A stretch of DNA of 64,000 bases from contig NZ_BJLQ01000007.1 in the NCBI RefSeq assembly GCF_006538725.1, positions 62,001 through 126,000 on the forward strand, given 5' to 3'. Both the position numbers and the translations under genes were made by a program. The notes under the pieces are model-generated. The model saw only the letters and a program-made list of their open reading frames with translations, had not been told where the DNA came from and searched no databases. Every line of letters begins with the position of its first letter. The first letter of the stretch is position 1. The stretch comes from Cellulomonas gelida. Its GTDB lineage: Bacteria; Actinomycetota; Actinomycetes; Actinomycetales; Cellulomonadaceae. This document shows positions 31,170 through 38,764 of the stretch, piece after piece.

Positions 31170-31199
31170 GAGGGCGCGGACCACGTGGTCCGCGCCCTC
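31170..31199. terminator. 30-bp perfect palindrome, bidirectional terminator
   Basis: Arms 31170-31184 and 31185-31199 are perfect reverse complements (GAGGGCGCGGACCAC/GTGGTCCGCGCCCTC). It lies between the exporter stop and the stop of the convergent MarR gene. Confidence 0.8.
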
Positions 31200-31222
31200 C
31201 GTCGTGTCAGGAGGCGGTCGGT

Positions 31223-31702
31223 TCAGACCGTGGCGTGCGGGTGCTCCGCGGGCGGCTGCGTGGTCCACGCCGACGACAGGTCGCGGTTCAGACGGCCCAG
31301 CTGCGCGGTGAGCTGGGAGATCTGCTCAGGCGACCAGTCCTCCAGCGCGCGGCCGAGGAAGTCCCGCCGCGCGACCTGCGCGGCGAACAGGCGCGACGCG
31401 CCGTCCGCGGTGAGCGCCAGGAGCTGCCCGCGGAAGTCGTCGGGGTCCGGGGTGCGCGTGATCAGGCCCAGCGCGCCGAGGCGCGCGAGCTGGCGCGACA
31501 TCGTGCCGCGGCCGACGCCGATGTACGCGGCCAGGTCGCTGGCCCGCACGCCCGGCGTCCGCTCGATCAGCGCGAGCAGCTCGTAGGCCGACGGCTCGAG
31601 CTGGGGGTGCACCCGGCGCGCCATCGCGCTCGACGACGCGGTCGCCCGGCGCAGGAACAGGCCGAGCTCGCGTTCGAGCTGCTGGAAGTCGTCGTCCATC
31701 AC
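31223..31702 (-). CDS. MarR-family transcriptional regulator
   Basis: 159 residues from GTG 31702 (ATG 31699 is the next codon and equally possible). Winged helix: ASDLAAYIGVGRGTMSRQLA recognition region and ITRTPDPDDFRGQLLALTAD wing. DDFRGQLLALT replaces the usual DxRxxxxxLT with an intact DxRG variant. The C-terminal half resembles that of the upstream MarR gene (both contain DWSPEQI/DWSPQDV), so the two are likely paralogues flanking the exporter. No clear operator was found upstream. Confidence 0.9.
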   Translation of the reverse strand: MMDDDFQQLERELGLFLRRATASSSAMARRVHPQLEPSAYELLALIERTPGVRASDLAAYIGVGRGTMSRQLARLGALGLITRTPDPDDFRGQLLALTADGASRLFAAQVARRDFLGRALEDWSPEQISQLTAQLGRLNRDLSSAWTTQPPAEHPHATV

Positions 31703-31800
31703 ACGGTCATCTTGGCGCGCCGGACGGCATCACGGCACACCTGACGCGGGCGAACATTGCCGCAGCACCATGATCGTCGGGGTGCTGGCACCCATCAGGG

Positions 31801-31822
31801 CGGGCTACCGACCGGTAGCCCG
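31801..31822 (-). terminator. Hairpin downstream of NERD-domain gene
   Basis: CGGGCTACCG (31801-31810) pairs perfectly with CGGTAGCCCG (31813-31822), 19 bp beyond the NERD gene's stop codon on the minus strand. Confidence 0.7.
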
Positions 31823-31841
31823 GGTCCCCGGTTCCGCGCGG

Positions 31842-32594
31842 TCAGCGCCCCCACGTGGCGCGCTGCCGCGCGACATGGGCGATCGCGGCGACACGGTCGG
31901 GTTCGAGCGCGGCCGGCATCGCACGGATCGCGCGCGGCAGGCCGGCCCGCGTCACGACGAGCGCGCCGTGCGGGTCGGGCGCTCCGTCGTGCGTCAGCGT
32001 GCCCCGCACGACGACGATCGACCGCACCGCGACGTCGGCGCACCCGGCGCGCAGCAGCAAGCCCTGGACGCGCGCGGACTCCATGCGAGCCGCGTGCAGG
32101 TGCCCGACGGGCACGCCGTCGACCGTCATGCTCCGGCCCTCGACGACCACGTGCTCACCCGGCTCGCTGCGCTGGGCGACCGTGCGGATGCCGCCGGGGC
32201 CGATCAGCAGGTGCTCGACCACGGTGCCCTGCCTGCCGAGCGGCACGTCGTGGATCACGTGCCACCCCTCGGCGTAGAGCCGCTCGAGCCGCGTGCGCAG
32301 CGGTGCGCCGCGCTCGACCCGCGACTCGTCGGGCGTGCCCAGCCACGCGACGAGCGCCGTGCGCTCGGGCTCGCCGAACGGCTGGCGCGGCAGCGGGAGC
32401 TGGATCTCGTTGCCGTCCCCGCGCAGGAACTCCTGCGCGGCGCGGCGCAGGCCGTCCTCGAGCTCGGGCTCCTCGACGACGACCTCGCCGGACTGCAGGT
32501 CGATCGACCCGACCCGCGCCCCGGTCTCGTGCGTCACGAAGAGACGGTCGGCGCCGTAGCGCCGCCACCTGCGAACCGTGAGCACTTGTTCCAC
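31842..32594 (-). CDS. NERD-domain protein, probably with altered active site
   Basis: 250 residues from GTG 32594; an in-frame GTG at 32648 lacks a ribosome site, whereas GATAAT six bases before 32594 suggests a leaderless mRNA. Residues about 20-100 form an unrecognised domain. Residues about 105-190 fit the NERD nuclease-related fold: WHVIHDVPLGRQGTVVEHLL, IGPGGIRTV, then VVEGRSMTVDGVPVG. In typical NERD domains the core reads (I)DHxxIGPxGxxxIExK; here D is E and ExK is AxR, so catalysis is doubtful. Partner and role unknown. Confidence 0.7.
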   Translation of the reverse strand: MEQVLTVRRWRRYGADRLFVTHETGARVGSIDLQSGEVVVEEPELEDGLRRAAQEFLRGDGNEIQLPLPRQPFGEPERTALVAWLGTPDESRVERGAPLRTRLERLYAEGWHVIHDVPLGRQGTVVEHLLIGPGGIRTVAQRSEPGEHVVVEGRSMTVDGVPVGHLHAARMESARVQGLLLRAGCADVAVRSIVVVRGTLTHDGAPDPHGALVVTRAGLPRAIRAMPAALEPDRVAAIAHVARQRATWGR

Positions 32595-32600
32595 GTGGGC

Positions 32601-32606
32601 ATTATC
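32601..32606 (-). promoter_or_regulatory. -10 element for leaderless NERD gene
   Basis: GATAAT on the minus strand ends six bases before the GTG at 32594, placing transcription start at or next to the start codon. A weak CTGAAG 18 bp further upstream could serve as -35. Confidence 0.45.
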
Positions 32607-32706
32607 GGCGTAGACGGGGCCCGTCTTCAGTCCGACGCCCAGACTCACCCGCGAAGTCGACCGAAAGGCGGACCCGGTCGACGACCGGACGCGCCAACAC
32701 CCCTGC

Positions 32707-33111
32707 TCACCGCTCCGCGGGCTCGAACGTCAGGCTCACCGAGTTCATGCAGAAGCGGTCACCCGTGGGGGTCTGCGGCGCGTCGTCGAACACGTGCCCG
32801 AGGTGCGACCCGCACCGCGCGCACAGCACCTCGGTCCGCACCATGCCCAGCGAGCGGTCCTCGTGCAGCTCGACCGCGCCACCTGCGAGCGGCGTGAAGA
32901 AGCTGGGCCACCCGCAGTGCGAGTCGAACTTCGCGTCCGACGAGAACAGCTCGGCGGAGCACGCCCGACACCGGTAGACCCCGGTGCGCTTCTCGTCCAG
33001 GAGCGCACCCGTCCAGGCGCGCTCGGTCCCCGCGCGGCGCAGCACCGCGAACTCCTGCGGCTCGAGCTCCAGCGCCCACTGCTCGTCGGTCTTCGTGACC
33101 TCGTACGTCAC
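32707..33111 (-). CDS. msrB: Peptide-methionine (R)-S-oxide reductase
   Basis: 134 residues from GTG 33111 with GAGGAGG seven bases upstream; the longer frame to 33174 has no such site. Reduces Met-R-sulfoxide in proteins. The catalytic Cys is in DRFCMNSVSLTF, the two zinc CxxC pairs are CRAC and CARC, and CGWPSFFTPL with HLGHVF are family motifs. A Cys in the FDSHCGWPS segment is the resolving-Cys position. Complete and normal in length. Confidence 0.96.
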   Translation of the reverse strand: MTYEVTKTDEQWALELEPQEFAVLRRAGTERAWTGALLDEKRTGVYRCRACSAELFSSDAKFDSHCGWPSFFTPLAGGAVELHEDRSLGMVRTEVLCARCGSHLGHVFDDAPQTPTGDRFCMNSVSLTFEPAER

Positions 33112-33327
33112 GTGCCCACCTCCTCGTCGGACGCACCCGTGCGCGTCCTCGAACCACTCCAACAGGAGGACCACCCCGGACGTTCCCGATGGTTCGTCGC
33201 CGCAGGCACGGGGGTGATAAGGCGACGGGGTGCTCGCCCGGCACGTCCGGACCGCTTACCTTTGCCCCTATCCGACCGGTGAGCGCACCGGCGGGACAGG
33301 GCCCCGAACCGGGCAGAGGGAGGCAGC

Positions 33328-35424
33328 GTGCCGCGAGCCACCGCGCGCCGTCGCTGGTCGCTGACCCGCTACTTCGGCGTGGTGAGCTTCCTGGCGATGC
33401 TCGCGCTCGGCGTGGCCCTGATCTGGATGACCGGCCGCGTCATGCAGGAGCAGTCCGTGCGCGACGGCACGCAGTCCGCGACGTCCGTCATGTCCTACGC
33501 GGCCGCTCCCCTGCCGACCCACGCGTTCGCGGAGGGCCTGCTCACCGACGCCCAGGTCACCGCGATCGAGACGTCGACCATGGGGTTCGGGTCGCGGATC
33601 GTCGAGCTGCGGCTGTGGAGCACCGCGGGTGTGCTGATGTACAGCGCGGACGCGACCGGCGGCGCGTTCCCCGACACCGAGCGGCTCAACGGCGTGCTGG
33701 CCTCCGGGAGCGCCGACGCGCGCGTGCTCGACGACGTGAACCAGGTCGACGCGGCAGGCACGGGCGCCACCATCCAGGAGGTCCTGGACGTGTACGTGCC
33801 GGTCGGCGCGCGGGACGCGCAGGACCTGTCCGGCATCGAGATCGGCTCACCGCTGCCGTCGCGGCCCCCGCTCGCGCCGGGCGAGGTCGACGAGGTCATC
33901 GGTGTGGCCGCGGTGATGCTCGACCACACCCAGGCGGTCGACGCGCTCGCCGAGGCGAGTCGTACCGTGACGCTCGTCGTGGCTGCCGGGCTCGTCGCGC
34001 TGTGGCTGCTGCTGTTCCGCACCGTGCACGCCACGTCGAAGCGGCTGCAGTCCTCGGCGCTCGAGAACGCCCGGCTCGCGCTGCTCGACTCGCTCACGGG
34101 CCTGCCGAACCGCCGTCTGCTCGCCGACCGCATGCGCCGGGACGTGGCCGACGCGCTCAAGAGCGGCGGGCGCGTGGGGCTCGTCCTGCTCGACATCGAC
34201 CGCTTCAAGGACATCAACGACTCGCTGGGCCACGACCACGGTGACGAGCTGCTCGAGCAGGTCGCCGAGCGGCTGCGCGGCGCGCTGCGCGACGAGGACG
34301 TGGTCGCGCGCCTCGGCGGGGACGAGTTCGCGGTGCTCCTGCCCGACGTGCGGTCGGTGGCCAACGCCGAGCGTCTCGCGCGGCGCGTGCGCCAGCTCTT
34401 CGTCCCGCCGTTCCAGCTCGGGGAGATGTCGCTGCACGTCGAGACGTCGGTGGGCGTGGCGTGCATCCCGGACCACGCGACCGACGCGTCCTCGCTCATG
34501 CGCACCGCCGACGTGGCGATGTACAGCGCGAAGCACCACCGCACCGGCGTCGCCGTCTACGACCCCGACGAGGACCACTCGTCGCCGCAGCGGCTCGTGC
34601 TGCTCGGCGACCTGCACCAGGCGATCGAGGCCCCGCACGCGGAGTCCGAGCTCGTCATGCACTACCAGCCGAAGATCGCGCTCGACACCGGCCGCACGGT
34701 CGGTTACGAGGCGCTCATGCGCTGGGAGCACCCGACCCGCGGCCTGCTCCTGCCCGGCACGTTCATCCCGCTCGCGGAGCAGTCGGGGCTCATCCACGAC
34801 CTCACGCGCTTCGCGCTCACGGGCGCGATCACCCAGCTCGCGCAGTGGCGTCGCAAGGGCACGCCGCTGCCGGTCGCGGTCAACCTGTCCGCGCACGACG
34901 TGACCACGACGGCCGTCGTCGACGCGATCGAGCAGCTCCTGACGCAGCACGACGTGCCCGCCGAGCTCCTCGAGGTCGAGATCACCGAGACCGCGCTGGT
35001 CGCCGACCCGTCCCGGATCGTGCCGGTGCTGGAGCGGCTCGGACGGCTGGGCGTGCGCGTCGCGATCGACGACTTCGGGATCGGCAACACCTCGATCTCC
35101 CAGCTGCGGGACCTGCCGGTCGGCGAGCTGAAGATCGACCGGCTGTTCGTCTCCGACCTGCGCGACGGCGACCGCTCGGGGTCCGAGGTCGTCGTGCAGG
35201 CGCTGGTCGACCTCGCGCACTCGTTCGGGCTGCGCGTGGTCGCCGAGGGCGTCGAGGACGAGCAGACGGCGGCGACGCTGCGCCGGCTCGGCGTGGACCG
35301 TGCGCAGGGCTTCCTCTACTCCCCCGCGGTCCCCGCCGAGGAGGTCCCCGCGGTGCGCGCGTCAGGCGGTTCGCGGGCTGGTTCTCACCCGGGCAGATCG
35401 GCGCGCGTGCGATCTTCCGGATGA
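33328..35424 (+). CDS. Membrane-anchored GGDEF-EAL cyclic-di-GMP enzyme
   Basis: 698 residues from GTG 33328 (GAGGGAGG upstream). An N-terminal helix (YFGVVSFLAMLALGVALIW) and a second around residue 215 (VTLVVAAGLVALWLLLF) bracket a roughly 175-residue extracytoplasmic sensor domain. The diguanylate cyclase domain has an intact GGDEF (residue 330) and an inhibitory I-site RxxD (RDED) five residues before it. The phosphodiesterase domain has EAL in GYEALMRWEHP (residue 461), DDFGIGNTSI and VVAEGVED. Both activities look possible, with product inhibition of synthesis. It ends 90 bp before the TasA/SipW operon and may control it or its matrix product. Confidence 0.95.
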   Translation: MPRATARRRWSLTRYFGVVSFLAMLALGVALIWMTGRVMQEQSVRDGTQSATSVMSYAAAPLPTHAFAEGLLTDAQVTAIETSTMGFGSRIVELRLWSTAGVLMYSADATGGAFPDTERLNGVLASGSADARVLDDVNQVDAAGTGATIQEVLDVYVPVGARDAQDLSGIEIGSPLPSRPPLAPGEVDEVIGVAAVMLDHTQAVDALAEASRTVTLVVAAGLVALWLLLFRTVHATSKRLQSSALENARLALLDSLTGLPNRRLLADRMRRDVADALKSGGRVGLVLLDIDRFKDINDSLGHDHGDELLEQVAERLRGALRDEDVVARLGGDEFAVLLPDVRSVANAERLARRVRQLFVPPFQLGEMSLHVETSVGVACIPDHATDASSLMRTADVAMYSAKHHRTGVAVYDPDEDHSSPQRLVLLGDLHQAIEAPHAESELVMHYQPKIALDTGRTVGYEALMRWEHPTRGLLLPGTFIPLAEQSGLIHDLTRFALTGAITQLAQWRRKGTPLPVAVNLSAHDVTTTAVVDAIEQLLTQHDVPAELLEVEITETALVADPSRIVPVLERLGRLGVRVAIDDFGIGNTSISQLRDLPVGELKIDRLFVSDLRDGDRSGSEVVVQALVDLAHSFGLRVVAEGVEDEQTAATLRRLGVDRAQGFLYSPAVPAEEVPAVRASGGSRAGSHPGRSARVRSSG

Positions 35425-35514
35425 AAGTCGGGCAGACTGGTCAAGTTCGGGTCGGGCGTGCCGATTGATCTGTACCCGAGGTGACCGCCCACCCGACCAG
35501 GGGGAGTACCGCAG

Positions 35515-36207
35515 ATGATGGACGACCTGCTCGAAGAGATGGTCAACCCCGCGCCCGCGCAGGCCGACAAGGCACGGCGCCGTCGGCTGTGGGCCACGGT
35601 GACGATCGTCGGGCTCGCCGCGCTCGGCGTCACGTCGCTGACGACGTCGGCGCTGTTCACGGACAACAAGACCGCGAGCGACACGATCAAGACGGGGTCC
35701 GTCAGCCTCGAGACCGACGCGATGACCTTCACGGTCCCGGTCGACAACATGCTGCCCGGCGCGGCGATCGTCGCGCCGCTCGAGGTGCGCAACGCGGGCT
35801 CGCTGCGCTACCAGTACGCGATCAGCTACCAGGCGGTGAACGGCTCGGGCGAGACGGCCGACCTGTCCGACCGGCTGCGCGTGGAGATCTTCACGCGCGC
35901 GGCGGGGAACTGCACGATCACGGGCACCCTGAGCACCACGGGCCTGATCGGTCGGAGCACGACGAGCGGCTACGGCCTCGCCACGGCCCTGACGCCGATC
36001 GTGGGCGACCCCGCCGACTACGCCAACGCGGCGAACCGGTTCCTGAGCGCGAGCGAGTCCGAGAACCTGTGCGTGCGCGTCCAGTTCGACGCCGCCGCGG
36101 ACAACTCCTACCAGGACACCTCGACGACCCTGACCCTGCGGTTCGACGCCCGCCAGCTCGACTTCGACGACTCGCAGCCCGACGAGTCGGGCATCACCGG
36201 ACCCTGA
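35515..36207 (+). CDS. TasA/CalY-like protein with SipW-dependent signal peptide
   Basis: 230 residues from ATG 35515 with AGGGGGAG upstream. A basic N-terminus (KARRRRLW) precedes a hydrophobic segment and the alternate-type signal sequence VGLAALGVTSLTTSALFTDN, the pattern of SipW-processed proteins. The mature domain is beta-rich, with LEVRNAGSLRYQYAISY, a fold shared by TasA-like amyloid or fibre subunits. Two Cys (GNCTI, ENLCVRV) may form a disulfide. The next gene is a SipW-type signal peptidase, 11 bp downstream. Likely a surface fibre subunit. Confidence 0.85.
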   Translation: MMDDLLEEMVNPAPAQADKARRRRLWATVTIVGLAALGVTSLTTSALFTDNKTASDTIKTGSVSLETDAMTFTVPVDNMLPGAAIVAPLEVRNAGSLRYQYAISYQAVNGSGETADLSDRLRVEIFTRAAGNCTITGTLSTTGLIGRSTTSGYGLATALTPIVGDPADYANAANRFLSASESENLCVRVQFDAAADNSYQDTSTTLTLRFDARQLDFDDSQPDESGITGP

Positions 36208-36218
36208 CCCCACGGACG

Positions 36219-36941
36219 ATGCCTCGCCCGCCACGACACCCGGTCGCGCTCGAGCTGGAGCGACGCGAGAAGCCTCCGGCCCGCGTCGAGCCCGCGCAGC
36301 GCCGGTCCCGCTGGCGTGTCGCCGGCTCGGTCGGGCTCTGGGCCGTCGTCGTCGTCGGCACGTTGACGTTCGCGACGTCCCTGGCGGTGCCGCTGTGGTT
36401 CCAGGCACGCGACCAGCGGCTGCTGATCGTCACGTCGGGCTCGATGTCCCCGGTGTTCGACGCGGGCGACGCGGTGGTCATGCGCAAGGTCGACCACCCG
36501 TCGCAGCTCAAGGTCGGCCAGATCGTCTCGTTCTGGCCGCTGGGCTCCGAGCGCCTGGTGACGCACCGGATCGTCGACCTCGTGACCCTGCCGACGCTGG
36601 AGCAGAACGACGAGACCGGGCGCATGGAACCGGTCATCGACCCGAAGACCGACGAGCCGGTCGAGAGCCAGTACCTCATCACGCGCGGCGACGCGAACCC
36701 CGAGAACGACCCGAACGCGACGCCCTACACGCGCGTGCGCGGGATCGTGCTCGACGTGCACCCCAGCTGGGGCTGGGTGCTGCAGTGGGCCGGTTCGGCC
36801 GCGGGCCGGGCGATCATGCTGGTCCCCCCGTTGCTCGCGCTCGGCACGCTCGAGCTGCTCGCGCTGCGCGACGCCCGTCGACGCGCGCGCGACGCCACCT
36901 CACCCGACGAGAGGTACCTCGATGCGTTCCTCGAGGGGTGA
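36219..36941 (+). CDS. sipW: SipW-type signal peptidase I
   Basis: 240 residues. The N-terminal membrane helix is VGLWAVVVVGTLTFATSLAV. The catalytic Ser lies in TSGSMSPVFDAGDAV, and LVTHRIVDL supplies the downstream His that replaces the usual Lys in ER-type/SipW peptidases. YLITRGDANPENDP is the conserved box E. A C-terminal membrane helix (AIMLVPPLLALGTLELLAL) follows, as in SipW. It should process the two SipW-type secreted proteins on either side. Confidence 0.9.
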   Translation: MPRPPRHPVALELERREKPPARVEPAQRRSRWRVAGSVGLWAVVVVGTLTFATSLAVPLWFQARDQRLLIVTSGSMSPVFDAGDAVVMRKVDHPSQLKVGQIVSFWPLGSERLVTHRIVDLVTLPTLEQNDETGRMEPVIDPKTDEPVESQYLITRGDANPENDPNATPYTRVRGIVLDVHPSWGWVLQWAGSAAGRAIMLVPPLLALGTLELLALRDARRRARDATSPDERYLDAFLEG

Positions 36942-36945
36942 GCGC

Positions 36946-37164
36946 GTGAGCGGGTCCGGGTTCCTCGCGGTCGACCGGGGCGCCCTCGTCCGGCTCGCGG
37001 TGGCGCTGCTGCTGGGCGCGTGCGCGCTCGTCGGGCCGCGGGTCGCGCACACCGGGGCGGAGTTCACGGACTCCGTCGAGCTGCCCGCCACGTTCCGGAC
37101 CGCCACCACGTTCGACCCGTCACCCAGCCCGGACCCGACCGACGGGTCGTCGCCCACCCCCTGA
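36946..37164 (+). CDS. Small TasA-like secreted protein
   Basis: 72 residues from GTG 36946, with GAGGGG seven bases upstream within the sipW 3' end (an ATG at 36922 would overlap sipW by 20 bp). A hydrophobic segment (LVRLAVALLLGACALVGPRV) precedes AHTGAEFTDSVELPATFRT, which matches the post-cleavage start of SipW-dependent proteins (xAxFTDxxxL). The C-terminus is Pro/Ser/Asp-rich. Too short to be a complete TasA subunit; it could be an anchor or an accessory subunit. Confidence 0.7.
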   Translation: MSGSGFLAVDRGALVRLAVALLLGACALVGPRVAHTGAEFTDSVELPATFRTATTFDPSPSPDPTDGSSPTP

Positions 37165-37178
37165 GGCGGGCGACGACC
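37145..37178 (+). terminator. Hairpin ending the TasA/SipW operon
   Basis: GGTCGTCGCCC (37145-37155) pairs perfectly with GGGCGACGACC (37168-37178) around a 12-base loop that includes the stop codon of the last gene. Confidence 0.75.
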
Positions 37179-37202
37179 TGAGCGGTCTCGGCTGTCGCGG
37201 GT

Positions 37203-38597
37203 TCAGCCGCGCAGGCGCCGGGCGGCGAGCAGGACGCCCGCGGGGTCGTACGCGACCGACAGCTCGCGCAGGCGCGCGGCCACCGGCGCCGGGTAGGCGC
37301 GCTCGACCCAGCTGCTGCCGCCGCCGGTCGTGAAGTTGGGCATGCTGCCCTCGCGCGCCCACGGCGCCAGGCCCTGCGCGATCCGTCGCGCGTCGCCCGC
37401 GACGAGGTCGGCGGTCTCCGGCATCGCGAAGCCCGCGGTGAACACCGAGAACGGCGCGTCGCGGTGCGCGAACGCGCAGTCGTCGCCCGACCGCACCGCC
37501 CCGCCGAGCTGACGGACCTCGACCATGAGCTGCGGGGACGGGACGTGCGGCCCGACGAGGTCGAGGAACCGCTCGACGGCCTCGGGCCCGAAGTCCTCGA
37601 GCAGGAACGACGACTCCGACGTCGGCATGGGGTCGTCGGGGTCGGCGTGCACCGAGCCGATCGCCGCGTACGGCAGCACGGCCACCGAGTCGATCAGGGG
37701 CTCGCCGACCGCGCGCATCGCCCGCACCAGCTCCTCCCCCTCGTCGGGCGCGCCGGTCCACACGAAGCGCACGCACACGACCGTGCGGCCGCGCAGCGGC
37801 GGCGGGACGAGGTCGAGGTCGGGCAGCCGCAGGACCGCGAGCGACGTGGTCGCCTGCGTCGGCAGCAGGTCGGCCCACACGCTCCACGTGCGGACCACCG
37901 GCGTCGCGTCCTCGGCCGCGAACCACAGCGCGCCGCCGTAGACCTCGGCGACGGGCGCCAGGTCGAGCTCGACGGCCGTGACGATGCCGAGCGCACCCTT
38001 GCCGCCGCGCAGGCCCCAGAACAGGTCCGGGTGCTCGGTGCGGCTCGCACGGCGCACGACGCCGTCGCCGGTGACGACCTCGAACGCGTGCACGTAGTCC
38101 GACGAGAGGCCGTGCGAGCGGGCCAACGGACCGACCCCGCCGCCCGTCAGGAACCCGGCGACGCCGACGTGCAGCGACGAGCCGCACACCGGCGCGAGGC
38201 CGTGCGGCACCGCGGCATCGAGCACGGCACCCCAGCGCACGCCGGCGCCGATGCGGGCACGGCGCAGCACGGGGTCCACGGTGAGCTCGTCGAGCGACGC
38301 GGTGTGCACCAGCAGCGCGCCGGTCATCGCGTCGGTCACGCCGTGGCCGGTGCCCTGCACGGCGACGGGCACGTCGGCCTCGGCGGCCAGGCGCAGGGTC
38401 GTGGCGACCTCGGTGGCGTCGAGCGCCTCGACGACGGCCACGGGCTGGACGGGCGTGGCGAGGTTCTGGGTGGCCGTGAGGCGCGCGTAGGCCTCGGTCC
38501 CGGGGAGGTGCACGCGCGTGACCGCGGTGGTCAGGGCGCGCACGGCGGCGTCGGCGGCGGGCCGGGAGCCGGCGTCGATCGGCGTCGTGAGGGTCAT
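37203..38597 (-). CDS. FAD-binding oxidoreductase, berberine-bridge-enzyme-like
   Basis: 464 residues from ATG 38597. FAD-linked oxidase (PCMH fold) with VAVQGTGHGVTD, whose His is the expected 8-alpha flavin attachment site, and LHVGVAGFLTGGGVGPLARS, where the second covalent Cys of bicovalent BBE enzymes is absent. RGGKGALGIVTAVEL and a C-terminal BBE box (SSWVERAYP, then LRELSVAYDPAGVL) complete the family. Such enzymes oxidise sugars, oligosaccharides or secondary metabolites with O2. Sugar oxidation would suit the habitat but the substrate is not determined. The gene is flanked by unrelated operons. Confidence 0.9.
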   Translation of the reverse strand: MTLTTPIDAGSRPAADAAVRALTTAVTRVHLPGTEAYARLTATQNLATPVQPVAVVEALDATEVATTLRLAAEADVPVAVQGTGHGVTDAMTGALLVHTASLDELTVDPVLRRARIGAGVRWGAVLDAAVPHGLAPVCGSSLHVGVAGFLTGGGVGPLARSHGLSSDYVHAFEVVTGDGVVRRASRTEHPDLFWGLRGGKGALGIVTAVELDLAPVAEVYGGALWFAAEDATPVVRTWSVWADLLPTQATTSLAVLRLPDLDLVPPPLRGRTVVCVRFVWTGAPDEGEELVRAMRAVGEPLIDSVAVLPYAAIGSVHADPDDPMPTSESSFLLEDFGPEAVERFLDLVGPHVPSPQLMVEVRQLGGAVRSGDDCAFAHRDAPFSVFTAGFAMPETADLVAGDARRIAQGLAPWAREGSMPNFTTGGGSSWVERAYPAPVAARLRELSVAYDPAGVLLAARRLRG

Positions 38598-38764
38598 GGG
38601 TGGTGTCCTTCGCTCCACGACGAGCCGCGTCGGCTCGTCGGATCCTGGCGCGCCGGGGGCGGCGCACGGAACATCAGGACGCACGACCAGTTCGCCTGAT
38701 ACGTCCGGTCTGCAGCCGTCACCGCGGCCGTCGCGCGCGCCGGAGTGGTCCGGCGGTGCCGGGG

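Noticed and set aside
35425-35514. Possible riboswitch in the leader of the TasA-like gene
   Set aside because: A 7-bp GGTCGGG/CCCGACC stem exists, but I see no conserved core of c-di-GMP-I, c-di-GMP-II or c-di-AMP riboswitches.
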